Positions 53,391 through 62,896 are shown, counted from the stretch's first letter. The stretch: 64,000 nt of DNA from Streptomyces sp. NBC_00464 (GCF_036013915.1 NZ_CP107899.1:6910001-6974000); one strand, 5' to 3'. Notes: generated from the letters alone by a model not told the origin. Program-made: numbers and translations.

Positions 53391-54971
53391 GTGTTCTACC
53401 GGGCCAGTCTGCAGGCTGCTGCAGCCCTTGCTTCCCTGTCTCTGCTGGCCGGTTGCGGTCTGCTTCCCGGCGGTGGTTCGGACGTGGAACAGAAGCTGGC
53501 GGTCGGGACCACCAGCTCTCCGTCCACACTCGACCCCGCCGCCGCTTGGGACAACTCCTGGGAGCTGATGCGCAATGTGTTCCAGACCCTGGTGAGCTTC
53601 CCCACCGGCAGTACGAGCCCCGAGCCCGACGCCGCGGACAACTGCAGGTTCACCGACCTGACCAGCACCGCCTACCGCTGCGAACTCCGCAAGGGGCTGA
53701 AGTTCTCCAACGGGGAGACGCTCGACGCCGAGGCCGTGAAGTACTCCATCGACCGGATCAGGTCGATCGGGGTCAAGGGCGGCCCCATCGGGATGCTGGG
53801 CTCGCTCGACCGGGTGGAGACCAAGGGCGACGACGTCGTCATCTTCCATCTGGTCAAGCCCGACGCCACGTTCCCGTTCGTGCTGGCCACCCCGGCCATG
53901 TCGCTGGTGGCGCCCGGCGAGTACTCGAAGCACAAGGTCCGCGACGACGGCAAGGTGACCGGGTCCGGCCCCTATCTGCTGGACGCGTACAAGCCGGGGG
54001 ACCGCTCCGAGCTGGTGAAGAACCCCCACTACAAGGGCTTCGCCGACCGCAAGAACGACGCGGTGACCATTCGGTACTTCAAGGAGTCCGCCGCCCTGGT
54101 CCCGGCCCTCAGGAAGGGCGAGATAGACGCCACCTACCGCGGGCTGTCCGCCGAGGACGTCGTCGCCCTGGAGGACAGCAAGGACAAGGACAGCGATCTC
54201 CAGATCATCGAGAGTGTCGGCGCCGACATCCGCTTCCTGGTCTTCAACCCGAAGGACCCGGCCGCCGGGAACCCCGCTGTCCGCCGCGCGATAGCGCAGC
54301 TCGTGGACCGTGACGCCCTGGTGGCAAAGGTCTACCGGGGCACCGCGGAGCCGCTTTACTCCATGATCCCCAAGGGCATCGCGGCGCACACGACCAGCTT
54401 CTTCGACACGTTCGGCGACCCGGACAAGAAGAAGGCCAGGAAGATTCTCACCGACGCGGGCATCACCAAGCCGGTCGAGATGACGTTCTGGTTCACGACC
54501 GACCGCTACGGATCGTCGACGGCACCCGAGTTCGCCGAGCTCAAGCGCCAGCTGGAGGCTTCCGGGCTGTTCAGGATCACCCTGAAGAGCAAGCCCTGGA
54601 CGACCTTCCAGGAGGGCTTCAAGAAGGGCGATTTCCCCGTCTTCGGGCGAGGCTGGTTCCCGGACTTCCCCGACCCCGACAACTTCATCGCCCCGTTCGT
54701 GGGCAAGGAAAGCGTCACCGGCATGCCCTACCTGAAGAACGAGATCACGACGGAGCTGCTGCCCCAGTCCCGCAAGGAGAGCGACCGCGGCGCGGTCAGC
54801 AAGCAGTTCGAACGCGCCCAGGAGATCCTGGTCGGCGACGTCCGGATGCTGCCGCTGTGGCAGGGCAAGCTCTACGTTGCCGCGGGCGAGGACATCGGCG
54901 GCGGCGAGCGTGCGCTGGACCCGCAGACGGTCATGCAGATGTGGGAGCTGTACCGCAAGGCCAGCTGGTAG
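53391..54971 (+). CDS. Orphan solute-binding lipoprotein, family 5
   Basis: This 526-residue lipoprotein has a signal peptide with lipobox LLAGC and the SBP_bac_5 core (LDPAAAWDNSWELMRNVFQ, LRKGLKFSNGETLDAEAV, and NPAVRRAIAQLVDRDAL). I chose the GTG at 7 nt from GAGGAG; another GTG lies 6 nt upstream. No permease or ATPase gene is adjacent, so it may feed another Opp/Dpp system. The Asp-Asn-Phe part (FPDFPDPDNFIAPF) is typical of dipeptide binders. Confidence 0.82.
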   Translation: MFYRASLQAAAALASLSLLAGCGLLPGGGSDVEQKLAVGTTSSPSTLDPAAAWDNSWELMRNVFQTLVSFPTGSTSPEPDAADNCRFTDLTSTAYRCELRKGLKFSNGETLDAEAVKYSIDRIRSIGVKGGPIGMLGSLDRVETKGDDVVIFHLVKPDATFPFVLATPAMSLVAPGEYSKHKVRDDGKVTGSGPYLLDAYKPGDRSELVKNPHYKGFADRKNDAVTIRYFKESAALVPALRKGEIDATYRGLSAEDVVALEDSKDKDSDLQIIESVGADIRFLVFNPKDPAAGNPAVRRAIAQLVDRDALVAKVYRGTAEPLYSMIPKGIAAHTTSFFDTFGDPDKKKARKILTDAGITKPVEMTFWFTTDRYGSSTAPEFAELKRQLEASGLFRITLKSKPWTTFQEGFKKGDFPVFGRGWFPDFPDPDNFIAPFVGKESVTGMPYLKNEITTELLPQSRKESDRGAVSKQFERAQEILVGDVRMLPLWQGKLYVAAGEDIGGGERALDPQTVMQMWELYRKASW

Positions 54972-55070
54972 CGGTCCCCAGGGCCTCGCGGAGGGCTCCC
55001 CGGAGTCGTTGTCAGTGGCCCCCGGTAGGTTCTGAGGTCTGGAACCGATTGCTTACCGGAGGTTGTTGAC

Positions 55071-55754
55071 GTGACCGACACCTACCCGCTGCCCGAATCC
55101 TGGCGCGGCGTCCTCGGCGAGGAGCTTGAGAGCCCCTATTTCAGGGAGCTCACCGAATTCGTCGAGAAGGAGCGGGCCGACGGGCCGGTCTATCCGCCCC
55201 GGGAGCAGGTGTTCGCGGCTCTGGAGGCGACTCCGTACGACAAGGTGAAGGTCCTGGTCCTCGGCCAGGACCCGTACCACGGCGAGGGCCAGGGGCACGG
55301 CCTGTGCTTCTCCGTGCGGCCGGGCGTGAAGACGCCGCCCTCCCTGCGCAACATCTACAAGGAGATGAAGGAGGAGCTCGGCCTGCCGGTCCCGGACAAC
55401 GGGTATCTGATGCCGTGGGCCGAGCAGGGTGTGCTCCTTCTCAACGCGGTGCTGACGGTGCGCGCGGGCGAGGCCAACTCCCACAAGGGCAAGGGCTGGG
55501 AGAAGGTCACCGACGCCGTGATCCGCGCCGTCTCCGCCCGGCCCGACCCGGTGGTCTTCGTGCTCTGGGGCAACTACGCACAGAAGAAGCTTCCGCTGAT
55601 CGACGAGGAGCGCCATGTGGTGGTGAAGGGTGCGCACCCCTCGCCGCTCTCGGCGAAGAAGTTCTTCGGCTCGCGTCCGTTCACCCAGATCAACGAGGCG
55701 GTCGCGGCGCAGGGGCACCAGCCCATCGACTGGCGCATCCCCGACCTGGGCTGA
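55071..55754 (+). CDS. ung: Uracil-DNA glycosylase
   Basis: This 227-residue family 1 UDG removes uracil from DNA. It has the water-activating motif GQDPYHG (Asp67), the active-site segment LLLNAVLTV and the DNA-intercalating/catalytic HPSPLS (His189). Length and motifs are complete. GTG start preceded by GGAGG. It lies just after the orphan binding protein with a 99-nt gap. Housekeeping DNA repair. Confidence 0.96.
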   Translation: MTDTYPLPESWRGVLGEELESPYFRELTEFVEKERADGPVYPPREQVFAALEATPYDKVKVLVLGQDPYHGEGQGHGLCFSVRPGVKTPPSLRNIYKEMKEELGLPVPDNGYLMPWAEQGVLLLNAVLTVRAGEANSHKGKGWEKVTDAVIRAVSARPDPVVFVLWGNYAQKKLPLIDEERHVVVKGAHPSPLSAKKFFGSRPFTQINEAVAAQGHQPIDWRIPDLG

Positions 55755-55918
55755 GGGCGCGCCCGAGCCTGAGTGCGAATGTCCGTTGCGGCGGCTAGCG
55801 TCGAACCGGCTGTAACCGGAGGGAACCAGCAGGAACTGTCAGGTTCCGTCGGGATTCAACCGGAGCAGCCGAAAAGCGATCGGCCGGGCGTGGGCGGACA
55901 GGTGCGAGGGAGACCGCA

Positions 55919-56404
55919 GTGACGGAGCAGCAGGAGGCGTCGCCGGACGTCGTCATGACCAGAATCGGCCAGGCGATCATGTTGCTCCACGGCGGTGACC
56001 GGGAGGAGGCCCGCAACCGCTTCGGCGCGCTCTGGACGGAGACCGCCGAGAGCGGTGACGCGTTGCACCGGGTCACCCTCGCGCATTACATGGCCGACAC
56101 CCAGGACGACCCCGGCGACGAACTGGCGTGGGATCTGCGGGCGCTCACCGCCGCGGAGGCGCTGACGGCAGGGCGTGCGGCGCAGCACCGGGACGCGCTC
56201 GCGGTGCGCGCCTTCTATCCCTCGCTGCACCTCAACCTCGCGGCGGACTATGTGAAGCTCCGGCGTCCGGCCGCCGCCCGGATCCATCTGGACCGGGCCC
56301 GGGAAGCCTCGGGCGTCCTCGCGGAGGACGGTGCGGATGACGGGTACGGAGGAGGCGTCCGGGCCGCCATCGGCCGGCTGGAGCGGCGGTTGCGGGAGCT
56401 CTGA
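55919..56404 (+). CDS. Hypothetical helical protein (tetratricopeptide-like)
   Basis: This 161-residue soluble alpha-helical protein has segments such as DREEARNRFGALWTETAES, HYMADTQDD and YVKLRRPAAARIHLDRARE that look like TPR-type helical pairs. The GTG start has GCGAGGGAG upstream. I do not recognise a named family or function. It ends at a strong terminator. Confidence 0.65.
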   Translation: MTEQQEASPDVVMTRIGQAIMLLHGGDREEARNRFGALWTETAESGDALHRVTLAHYMADTQDDPGDELAWDLRALTAAEALTAGRAAQHRDALAVRAFYPSLHLNLAADYVKLRRPAAARIHLDRAREASGVLAEDGADDGYGGGVRAAIGRLERRLREL

Positions 56405-56441
56405 CCACCGGCCGGCGGTTTGCGCCGGTGCGGGGGAGCGC

Positions 56442-56478
56442 GGAAGCCGGTGGCCGCCCGGGTGGGCCACCGGCTTCC
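56442..56478. terminator. Bidirectional terminator, 14-bp perfect stem
   Basis: GGAAGCCGGTGGCC (56442-56455) and its complement (56465-56478) flank a 9-nt loop between convergent stops at 56404 (+) and 56501 (-). Confidence 0.88.
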
Positions 56479-56500
56479 CTGCGCCGGCTGTCCGGCCGCG

Positions 56501-56944
56501 TCAGCGGCCGTAGGTGTCGTCGCAGATTCGCGACTGCGGGCTGCCCGCGGGCCAGTGCCCGTACCCCCGTCCGAGCGCACACACGTCTGCCCCGGTCACC
56601 GGCTCCGGCAGAGCCGGGGCGGGGACGGGCGGAGCGGCCGGGCGTGGCTGCGGGCGGGCGTGGCCGGGGCGCTGCTGCTGCGGGGGCCGTGGCCCGTCGC
56701 GCCGGGCTGCCGGGGGCGCCGGGGCTTCCCGGCGGGAGGCCGAGGCCGAGGGCTTCGGGTCCGGCAGCGCCTCCAGCGTGTCGCGTACCGGAGGCCGGCC
56801 GATCTGCGGGTCCAGCTCCTGGGCGGGCCGGCTGCTCTCCGGGCGTGTCGGCGCGCTCGGCTGCGGTTGTACGGACACACACCCGGACAGGGCCGTGACA
56901 GCCACGCCGACCAGGAGACTCACGGTGGTTCTGGTTCGATGCAC
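56501..56944 (-). CDS. Small Pro-rich lipoprotein of unknown function
   Basis: This 147-residue protein has a short signal peptide with lipobox ALSGC, then a long Pro/Ala/Arg-rich linker and a small C-terminal Cys-containing part (VCALGRGYGHWPAGSPQSRIC). The C-terminal piece with two Cys may be a secreted micro-domain. I start it at the GTG giving a clean signal; longer in-frame starts exist up to 57055. Function unknown. Confidence 0.55.
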   Translation of the reverse strand: MHRTRTTVSLLVGVAVTALSGCVSVQPQPSAPTRPESSRPAQELDPQIGRPPVRDTLEALPDPKPSASASRREAPAPPAARRDGPRPPQQQRPGHARPQPRPAAPPVPAPALPEPVTGADVCALGRGYGHWPAGSPQSRICDDTYGR

Positions 56945-57073
56945 CTGATCAACTCTGGGGTGCGGACCGGCCGTCGGGCGAGCAGGGAAGCCCGGATTGG
57001 CTCGCACGAGTGACCCGGTCAGTATGACGCCCCGCGTGTCGCCGGTCTCCGCCACCCCGCCCGGCCGTGCTCG

Positions 57074-57766
57074 TCAACCGTCGCCCAGCATCCCGCGGAG
57101 CAGTTCGCCGAAGCCGGTGCGCAGCTCCGCCTCGGTCGGGACGGAGCGGTGGTAGGAGCCCGCCGCGCAGGAGAACATCAGCCCCTCGCACCAGGCCACC
57201 AGGGACAAGGCGTGCCGTTCCGGCTCCGGCGATCCGGCCGCCGTCATCAGTGCTTCCAGCGGTTCGCGGAACTGTCGTCCCGTCGCGTCGTAGAACGCAC
57301 GCAGTTCGGGTCTGCGGGTGGCCTCCAGGGCGAGTTCGTACCGGCAGATGAGCAGGTCGGGGTGGCGGGTCAGATAGCGGTGGAGGGCCAGCGCGAGACC
57401 TGCGATCAGGGCGTCGGGTCCGGGGGGTGCGGCCGCACCGGACGAATCGCCCGGCGCGGCCGCTCCGGTGGCGGGCTCAGCTGCCGCTCCGGCGGCTCCC
57501 GGGGACCGGTCCGTTGTCGCGCCCGGTGCCGGAAGGTCTCCCGGGGCGAGGACCCGTGCCTCGCGTTCGGCCAGCCGTCGCACCGTCGCCTCCAGCAGGG
57601 ACTGCCGGGTGCGGGCGTAATTGGATGTCGACCCCTGGGGGAGGCCCGCGCGCTCGTCCACCGCGCGGTGGGTCAGTCCCCGCATGCCGCGCTCGGCGAG
57701 GAGCGCGAGTGCGGCGTCGGTGATGAGCGCGGTCCGGGAGGAACCGGCGGCGGTGCGTGTGGCCAT
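57074..57766 (-). CDS. TetR-family regulator
   Basis: This 230-residue TetR protein has HTH residues about 10-56 (LTHRAVDERAGLPQGSTSNYARTR) with an unusual Ala/Pro-rich insertion (about 75-115) between the DNA-binding and ligand domains. It is divergent from a flavin monooxygenase, with two copies of a 14-bp operator between them. That is the usual layout for a self-regulated repressor of a monooxygenase gene. Steroid relevance is unlikely. Confidence 0.83.
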   Translation of the reverse strand: MATRTAAGSSRTALITDAALALLAERGMRGLTHRAVDERAGLPQGSTSNYARTRQSLLEATVRRLAEREARVLAPGDLPAPGATTDRSPGAAGAAAEPATGAAAPGDSSGAAAPPGPDALIAGLALALHRYLTRHPDLLICRYELALEATRRPELRAFYDATGRQFREPLEALMTAAGSPEPERHALSLVAWCEGLMFSCAAGSYHRSVPTEAELRTGFGELLRGMLGDG

Positions 57767-57786
57767 GGGATCAACCTACCGCTTTC

Positions 57787-57828
57787 ACTACACCTGTAGT
57801 AGCTTGGTCGTGTCACTACAGGTGTAGT
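57787..57828. promoter_or_regulatory. Two 14-bp operators in the TetR/monooxygenase intergenic region
   Basis: ACTACACCTGTAGT (57787-57800) and its exact reverse complement ACTACAGGTGTAGT (57815-57828) are spaced 28 bp centre to centre. Each is itself an imperfect palindrome with arms ACTAC/GTAGT. This is the expected pattern for two TetR dimers. Confidence 0.85.
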
Positions 57829-57849
57829 CCTGAGAGATTGGGAGGAGCC

Positions 57850-59093
57850 ATGGACGCTCCGCGCGCGGTTGTCATCGGCAGCGGAATCGGTGGTCTCACC
57901 GCAGCGGTGGCGCTGCACCGTTCCGGCTGGCAGGTCACGGTCCTGGAACGGGCCGGTTCCCTGGAGCCCGTCGGCGCCGGCATCGGCCTCGCTCCCAACG
58001 CCCAGCGCGCGGTCGACGTCATCGGGCTCGGCGACGAGATCAGGTCCCTGGCCGCCTGGCAGGGTGAGGGAGGCCTGCGCAGCCCGGACGGCCGCTGGCT
58101 CTCCCGGACGGACAACGCCGCCGCGGCCGAACGGTTCGGCGGCCCGCTCGTCCTGGTCCACCGCGCCACCCTGATCGACCGCATCGCCGCCGGGCTGCCC
58201 GAATCCGCCATCCGCGCCAACTGCCCCGCGTACCTCGTGGACCCGGGCGTCGCAGGGGGCAGGCGCGCCATGGTCCGGACGTCGGACGGGACGATCGAGG
58301 CGGATCTCGTCGTCGGCGCCGACGGCATCCACTCCGCGGTACGCGGAGCCCTCTTCCCCGACCACCCCGGACCCTCCTACGCCGGACTCACCACCTGGCG
58401 CGTCGTCGTCCCCGCATCCCCCGAACCCTTCGCCCCGCACGAACCTGGGGCCGCGGCGCCCTCTGGGGCACCCAGCCGCTCAAGGACGGCCGCATCTACG
58501 CGTACGCCGCGGCCGCCGCGCCGGCCGGGGAGCGCGCCGACGACGAACGGGCGGAACTGCTGCGCCGCTTCGGCGACTGGCACACCCCGGTCCCGGAGAT
58601 CATCGCCGCCACCCGGCCCGACGGCGTCCTGCGCAACGACGTGTACCAGATGACCCGACCGCTGCCCGCCTTCCACCGGGGGCGCACGGTCCTTGTGGGG
58701 GACTCCGCCCACGCGATGGCGCCCACCCTGGGCCAGGGCGGAAACCAGGCGATCGAGGACGGGATCGTGCTCGCCCACCACGTGGCGCCGGGCGGGGACC
58801 TCGGCGCGGGTCTGGCCGGGTACACCGCCGACCGGCTGCCGCGGACCACCGCCGTCGTCCGCAAGGCCGCACAGATCACCCGGCTGGTGCGGCTGAGCTC
58901 CGCCCCGGCCGTCGCCGTACGGGACTTCATGATGTCCACGGTCTCCCGGCTCGGGCCGGGGCTCGTCCTGCGCACCTTCGACGGCATCGCCGACTGGCGG
59001 CCACCGCAGCACACGTATGCTGCCGGGACGAAGGACGCGCCTGCCCGGCCGCGGTCGGCCTCCACGGAGGAGGACCGCGACGTGCGACGCTGA
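57850..59093 (+). pseudogene. FAD-dependent monooxygenase, frameshifted
   Basis: The first half encodes a group A flavin monooxygenase N-terminus: VIGSGIGGLTAAVALH, APNAQRAVD and VVGADGIHSAVR. The frame is lost near 58443; continuing in frame gives an unrelated Arg/Pro/Ser-rich tail to 58653. The second half in the -1 frame resumes the enzyme, with WGRGALWGTQPL directly after the break and VLVGDSAHAMAPTLGQGGNQAIEDG later, ending at 59093. One missing base (GAA-NCC-TGG expected) explains it. It may be a real pseudogene or a sequencing error. GGAGGAG precedes the ATG. Confidence 0.8.
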
Positions 59094-59112
59094 ACAGCGA
59101 GAAGGAGACCCT

Positions 59113-60012
59113 GTGAAGGTCGGCTGCATCGGGCTCGGCGACATCGCGCAGAAGGCGTACCTGCCGGTACTCACCACCCTGCCGGGAGTCGAACTGCATC
59201 TGCAGACCCGCACCCCCGCCACCCTGGCCTCGGTCGCCGCCGCCCACCGCATCCCGGCCGGGCAGTGCCACACCGACCTCGACTCGCTGCTCGCCCAGGG
59301 CCTGGACGCGGCGTTCGTGCACGCCCCGACCGCCGTGCACCCGGAGATCACCGGCCGGCTGCTCGAAGCGGGCGTCCCCACCTACGTCGACAAGCCGCTG
59401 GCCTACGAACTCGCCGAGTCGGAACGGCTGGTGGAGCTCGCCGAGGCACGCGGTGTCACGCTGGCCGTCGGCTTCAACCGACGGACGGCGCCCGGCTACG
59501 CGCAGTGCCTCGAGCACCCGCGCGAGCTGATCCTCATGCAGAAGAACCGGGTCGGGCTGCCCGAGGAGCCGAGGACCATGGTCCTCGACGACTTCATCCA
59601 CGTGGTCGACACGCTGCGCTTCCTGGCGCCCGGACCCGTCGAGCACACCCTCGTCCGGGCCAGGATCCGCGACGGCCTGATGCACCACGTCGTGCTCCAG
59701 TTGTCCGGGGACGGCTTCACCGCCATCGGGGCGATGAACCGGCTCAGCGGCTCGACCGAGGAACGGCTGGAGATCTCGGGCCAGGACTCCAAGCGCGAAG
59801 TGCTCAACCTCGCCGAGGTGATCGACCACAAGGGCCAGCCGAGCGTGCGACGGCGCGGCGACTGGGTGCCGGTGGCCCGGCAGCGCGGCATCGAGCAGAG
59901 CGTCCTGTCGTTTCTGGACGCCGTCCGGGCCGGAAAGACGCTGAGCGCCCGGGACGCCCTCCAGACACATGAACTGTGCGAGCGCGTCCTGCGGGACCTC
60001 GACTGCGCCTAG
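59113..60012 (+). CDS. Gfo/Idh/MocA-family oxidoreductase
   Basis: This 299-residue NAD(P)-dependent sugar-type dehydrogenase has the Rossmann start KVGCIGLGDIAQKAYLP, AAFVHAPTAVHPEI and the catalytic signature VDKPLAYE (EKP-type motif as DKP). The GTG start has GAAGGAG 6 nt upstream. It follows the frameshifted monooxygenase by 19 nt. Substrate unknown. The DKP in place of EKP is a common variant. Confidence 0.78.
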   Translation: MKVGCIGLGDIAQKAYLPVLTTLPGVELHLQTRTPATLASVAAAHRIPAGQCHTDLDSLLAQGLDAAFVHAPTAVHPEITGRLLEAGVPTYVDKPLAYELAESERLVELAEARGVTLAVGFNRRTAPGYAQCLEHPRELILMQKNRVGLPEEPRTMVLDDFIHVVDTLRFLAPGPVEHTLVRARIRDGLMHHVVLQLSGDGFTAIGAMNRLSGSTEERLEISGQDSKREVLNLAEVIDHKGQPSVRRRGDWVPVARQRGIEQSVLSFLDAVRAGKTLSARDALQTHELCERVLRDLDCA

Positions 60013-60107
60013 CCAGCACCCGCCGCCGGTGCCGTTGACGGCTCCGGATGCGTGCGGACCGGCGCCGATGCAGGCTGGATGGACCGCCGGCCCGTGGAGG
60101 TGACCTG

Positions 60108-60470
60108 GTGAAGCCCCACCGCGAGCCACCGGGCTGGGGTGCGCTCCAGCCCCCTCCCGGCTACTACTCGGCCGACGGGCGCCCGCCCGACACCATGCAG
60201 CGTGCCCTGATCCTGGACTGGGCGGTCAATCAGCGGATCGCGAGCGGCTGGCGCGTGGAATCCCGCTCCGAGACCCAGGTCGTCATGGTCAGGGGCCGGC
60301 CGCTGAACCATGTGCTGCACGCCGTCCTGACGGCCCTCACCTGCTTCCTCTGGGGCGCGGTGTGGCTGGTTCTCGGCGTGACCAACAAGGTCGAACGGGT
60401 CGCGCTCACCGTCGACGCCATGGGAGACATCGTCACGGTGCACGGACCGGGCCGCACCGCCGCCGCCTGA
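60108..60470 (+). CDS. Small hypothetical protein with one transmembrane segment
   Basis: This 120-residue protein has an amphipathic domain (WAVNQRIASGWRVESRSETQVVMVRGRP) followed by a hydrophobic stretch (HAVLTALTCFLWGAVWLVLGV) and a short tail. The GTG start has TGGAGG 7 nt upstream. It resembles the small actinobacterial proteins with a ligand-like domain before one TM helix; no name can be given. Confidence 0.6.
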   Translation: MKPHREPPGWGALQPPPGYYSADGRPPDTMQRALILDWAVNQRIASGWRVESRSETQVVMVRGRPLNHVLHAVLTALTCFLWGAVWLVLGVTNKVERVALTVDAMGDIVTVHGPGRTAAA

Positions 60471-60483
60471 GACCCGGACTCAC

Positions 60484-60572
60484 CGCGGTCCCATGGCAGC
60501 CCGGTCACCCGGACGCATCGCGGTCCCACGGCCCGGCCACGGTGGCTCACCGCGGTCCCACGGCCCGGCCAC
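60484..60572. repeat. Short direct repeats and hairpin downstream of lnt
   Basis: A 22-bp unit, CGCGGTCCCACGGCCCGGCC plus AC, occurs perfectly at 60519-60540 and 60551-60572, with a diverged copy at 60484-60508. CACGGTGGC and GCCACCGTG also form inverted arms. It probably gives terminator-like structure between the convergent genes at 60470 and 60579. Confidence 0.55.
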
Positions 60573-60578
60573 CGTGAC

Positions 60579-62228
60579 TCACTCCGGCGCGGACTCTGCC
60601 GGGGATTCCCCGGTCGTACGGGCGGAGCCCACCGACCCCGCACCACATGCCGCAACCGCTGCGGCCGCACCCGCCGGCTCCGCCCGGTCGCGCCTGCGCA
60701 CGGAACGTACGCCTTCGAAGGCGCCGAAGGCGGCCAGCACACCCAGCGCGCCGTACAGCGGCCAGTCGCCCAGCCGCACATACAGCGTCGTGCCCCGGGC
60801 CAGCGGCACGCCGTACACCGCCGCCCCGCTCGTGTCCGTACCGAGCGGAGCCCCGACGCGCTGCCCCTGCGGGCCGTACACCGCACTGACGCCCGTGAGC
60901 GTGGCGTGCACCATCGGGCGGCCGTTCTCGGCGGCCCGCAGCGCACCCAGCGAGGCGTGCTGGCCGGGTGCCCAGCCGTGCTGGAAGGACGACGTGGACG
61001 ACTGGGCGACCAGCAGCCGGGCGCCGTCACGGGTCAGCCGCCGGCTCATGTCGGGGAACGCGGACTCGAAGCAGACGAGCGGACCGATACGCAGGCCGTG
61101 CGCGCCGGGCAGCGTCATCGTCACCGGACCCGTGCCGCGCAGGCGGTCCTCGCCCGCCGCCTTGCCCATCGAGGTGGCCCACCCGAGCGCCGAGCGGGCC
61201 GGGACGTACTCGCCGAAGGGAACCAGACGCATCTTGTCGTAGCGGTCCCCGGTCAGCCCCTGCGGACCCACCAGCACAGCGCTCTTGAAGATCCCGGTCC
61301 GGCCCGACGCATCGGTCTGTCGGGCATCCACGTTCACCAGCACGTCCGCACCCACCAGGCGCGACAGCGCGGCGATCCGGGCGGTGACATCGGGCCGCCT
61401 CGCCGGATCGACGCCGACGCTGCTCTCACCCCACACGACCAGGTCGAGGTCCCGGCCCGCCAGTGAGCGCGTCAGCTCCTCACTGCGCGCCAACCGGCGC
61501 TGCACGCTGCCGGGCCCCTCGACGACGCCGGGCTGCACGACGGCGATCCGCGCCGTCCCGGTCCGCTCGGGCTGCGGCGCCCACACCCACACCGATCCCA
61601 CGGCCACGGCGGCCACCACGAGTGTCACGACAGCCATCGCGCGGGCGGCAGGGCGCGTGAGCAGCAGGACGAGGGCCGTGTTCACCGCGACCACGAGCAG
61701 GCTCACCAGCCAGACCCCGCCCACCGACGCCAGCCGGAGCGCCGGCGGCACCTGCCACTGGCTCGCGCCGAGGAGCCCCCAGGGGCCGCCGAGACCCTCC
61801 CAGGAGCGGACCGTCTCGATCATCAGCCAGCCGCACGGAACCACGACCACAGCCACCACGACCTTGCCGCCGGAGACCGGTCCGCGCAGAAGCCGGCTGA
61901 CCAGCAGCCCCCAGGGGGCCCACAGCAGACCGAGCAGGGCCGCCAGCACCACGATGAACACATGCAGGCTCGGCATCAGCCAGTGGTGCACCGCCAGCAT
62001 GTAGCCCGTTCCGCCGAGCCAGCCGTCGAGCGCCGCCCTGCGCCCCGTACCGGCGGACCGGATCAGCAGCAGCAACGGGACCAGGGCGACGTACGCGAAC
62101 CACCACAGCCCCGGCGCGGGGAACGCGAGCGCGGGCAGCGCGCCGGCCAGGAGCGCGGCGCATCCGCGTCCCAGGGCCGAGCCGAGTATCCGTTCGCCCC
62201 GCTCGCGCCCCACGGCCCCGCTCGGCAT
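60579..62228 (-). CDS. lnt: Apolipoprotein N-acyltransferase
   Basis: This 549-residue membrane enzyme transfers the third acyl chain onto lipoproteins. The N-terminal half has about six to eight transmembrane segments. The C-terminal nitrilase domain has the catalytic triad Glu268 (VWGESS), Lys332 (DKMRLVPFGEYVP) and Cys386 (VCFESAFP). One C-terminal TM follows (GDWPLYGALGVLAAFGAFEG) with a cytoplasmic tail. The ATG is preceded by an AGGAGG-like site. Streptomyces usually have two lnt genes; which one this is cannot be said. Confidence 0.92.
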   Translation of the reverse strand: MPSGAVGRERGERILGSALGRGCAALLAGALPALAFPAPGLWWFAYVALVPLLLLIRSAGTGRRAALDGWLGGTGYMLAVHHWLMPSLHVFIVVLAALLGLLWAPWGLLVSRLLRGPVSGGKVVVAVVVVPCGWLMIETVRSWEGLGGPWGLLGASQWQVPPALRLASVGGVWLVSLLVVAVNTALVLLLTRPAARAMAVVTLVVAAVAVGSVWVWAPQPERTGTARIAVVQPGVVEGPGSVQRRLARSEELTRSLAGRDLDLVVWGESSVGVDPARRPDVTARIAALSRLVGADVLVNVDARQTDASGRTGIFKSAVLVGPQGLTGDRYDKMRLVPFGEYVPARSALGWATSMGKAAGEDRLRGTGPVTMTLPGAHGLRIGPLVCFESAFPDMSRRLTRDGARLLVAQSSTSSFQHGWAPGQHASLGALRAAENGRPMVHATLTGVSAVYGPQGQRVGAPLGTDTSGAAVYGVPLARGTTLYVRLGDWPLYGALGVLAAFGAFEGVRSVRRRDRAEPAGAAAAVAACGAGSVGSARTTGESPAESAPE

Positions 62229-62326
62229 GCCGCGCCTCCTCGTCCTGCCAGGTGGCAGGCATCATCCTTGAATCCGTTCGCCCTGTTGTCCCCCAGTGTG
62301 GGGCAGCCGAAGCGAGCCGGGGCGGA

Positions 62327-62824
62327 TCACCTGGCGGTGAGGACGTCCGACAGGCTCCGCCACTTCTCGTGGACCGTCACGCCCTGGATCCGCCAGCCGT
62401 CGTCGGTACGGAGCAGCTCGAAGGCGTACCGCCCGCCGGAGACGAAGTTGGGTGCGGTCGGACGGTCCGCCGAGCCCGGGTCCCCGTCCGGTCCGCTCAC
62501 GAGCCGCATCGGGTTCATGTAGTCGGCCTGCACCCGGGCCCGGTCGCCCGGATAGCCGCCGAGGTCCTGAAGGTCCAGGCGGCGGTTGACGATCAGGTGC
62601 TGCCGTACGGGGAAGAGCAGCATGGTTTCGGAGAGCCACTGCGCCACCTCGGCGGCGGGACCCTCGATGCCGCCGGCGGTGCGGTAGTCGGCGCGCCCCT
62701 CCGTGGTGAACAGGGCCCGGTAGTCCGGCCACGCGCCGTCGTCCACCGCCACCGCGTAGCCGGTGATCACTGCATCGATGGAGAGCCGGTCCATCACGGT
62801 CGAGAGATCCACGCGCTGCGTCAT
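62327..62824 (-). CDS. SnoaL-like (NTF2-fold) protein
   Basis: This 165-residue protein has the SnoaL_4-type architecture: an N-terminal helix RLSIDAVITGYAVAVDDGAW, ALFTTEGRADYRTAGG, the central His-containing LLFPVRQHLIVNRRLD and a C-terminal WRIQGVTVHEKW. The family includes ring-hydroxylating dioxygenase beta subunits and isomerases. There is no alpha subunit nearby. Function unknown. Confidence 0.7.
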   Translation of the reverse strand: MTQRVDLSTVMDRLSIDAVITGYAVAVDDGAWPDYRALFTTEGRADYRTAGGIEGPAAEVAQWLSETMLLFPVRQHLIVNRRLDLQDLGGYPGDRARVQADYMNPMRLVSGPDGDPGSADRPTAPNFVSGGRYAFELLRTDDGWRIQGVTVHEKWRSLSDVLTAR

Positions 62825-62896
62825 CGGGTCAGTGTGGGCCCACGGACGTCAGGGGCCAAGTGCCGTGCACCCGCGGCGGGCCGGGAAAGGCGGGAA

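Noticed and set aside
53391..54971. Second family 5 binding protein considered as part of the steroid importer.
   Set aside because: It lacks the recurrent box and adjacent permeases and has its own vegetative promoter.
58430..58460. Programmed frameshift in the flavin monooxygenase.
   Set aside because: No slippery heptamer or downstream structure is evident and the family is not known to use it.
60484..60572. Short repeats considered as a CRISPR-like array.
   Set aside because: Only two perfect units of 22 bp plus one diverged, no regular spacers, no cas gene.
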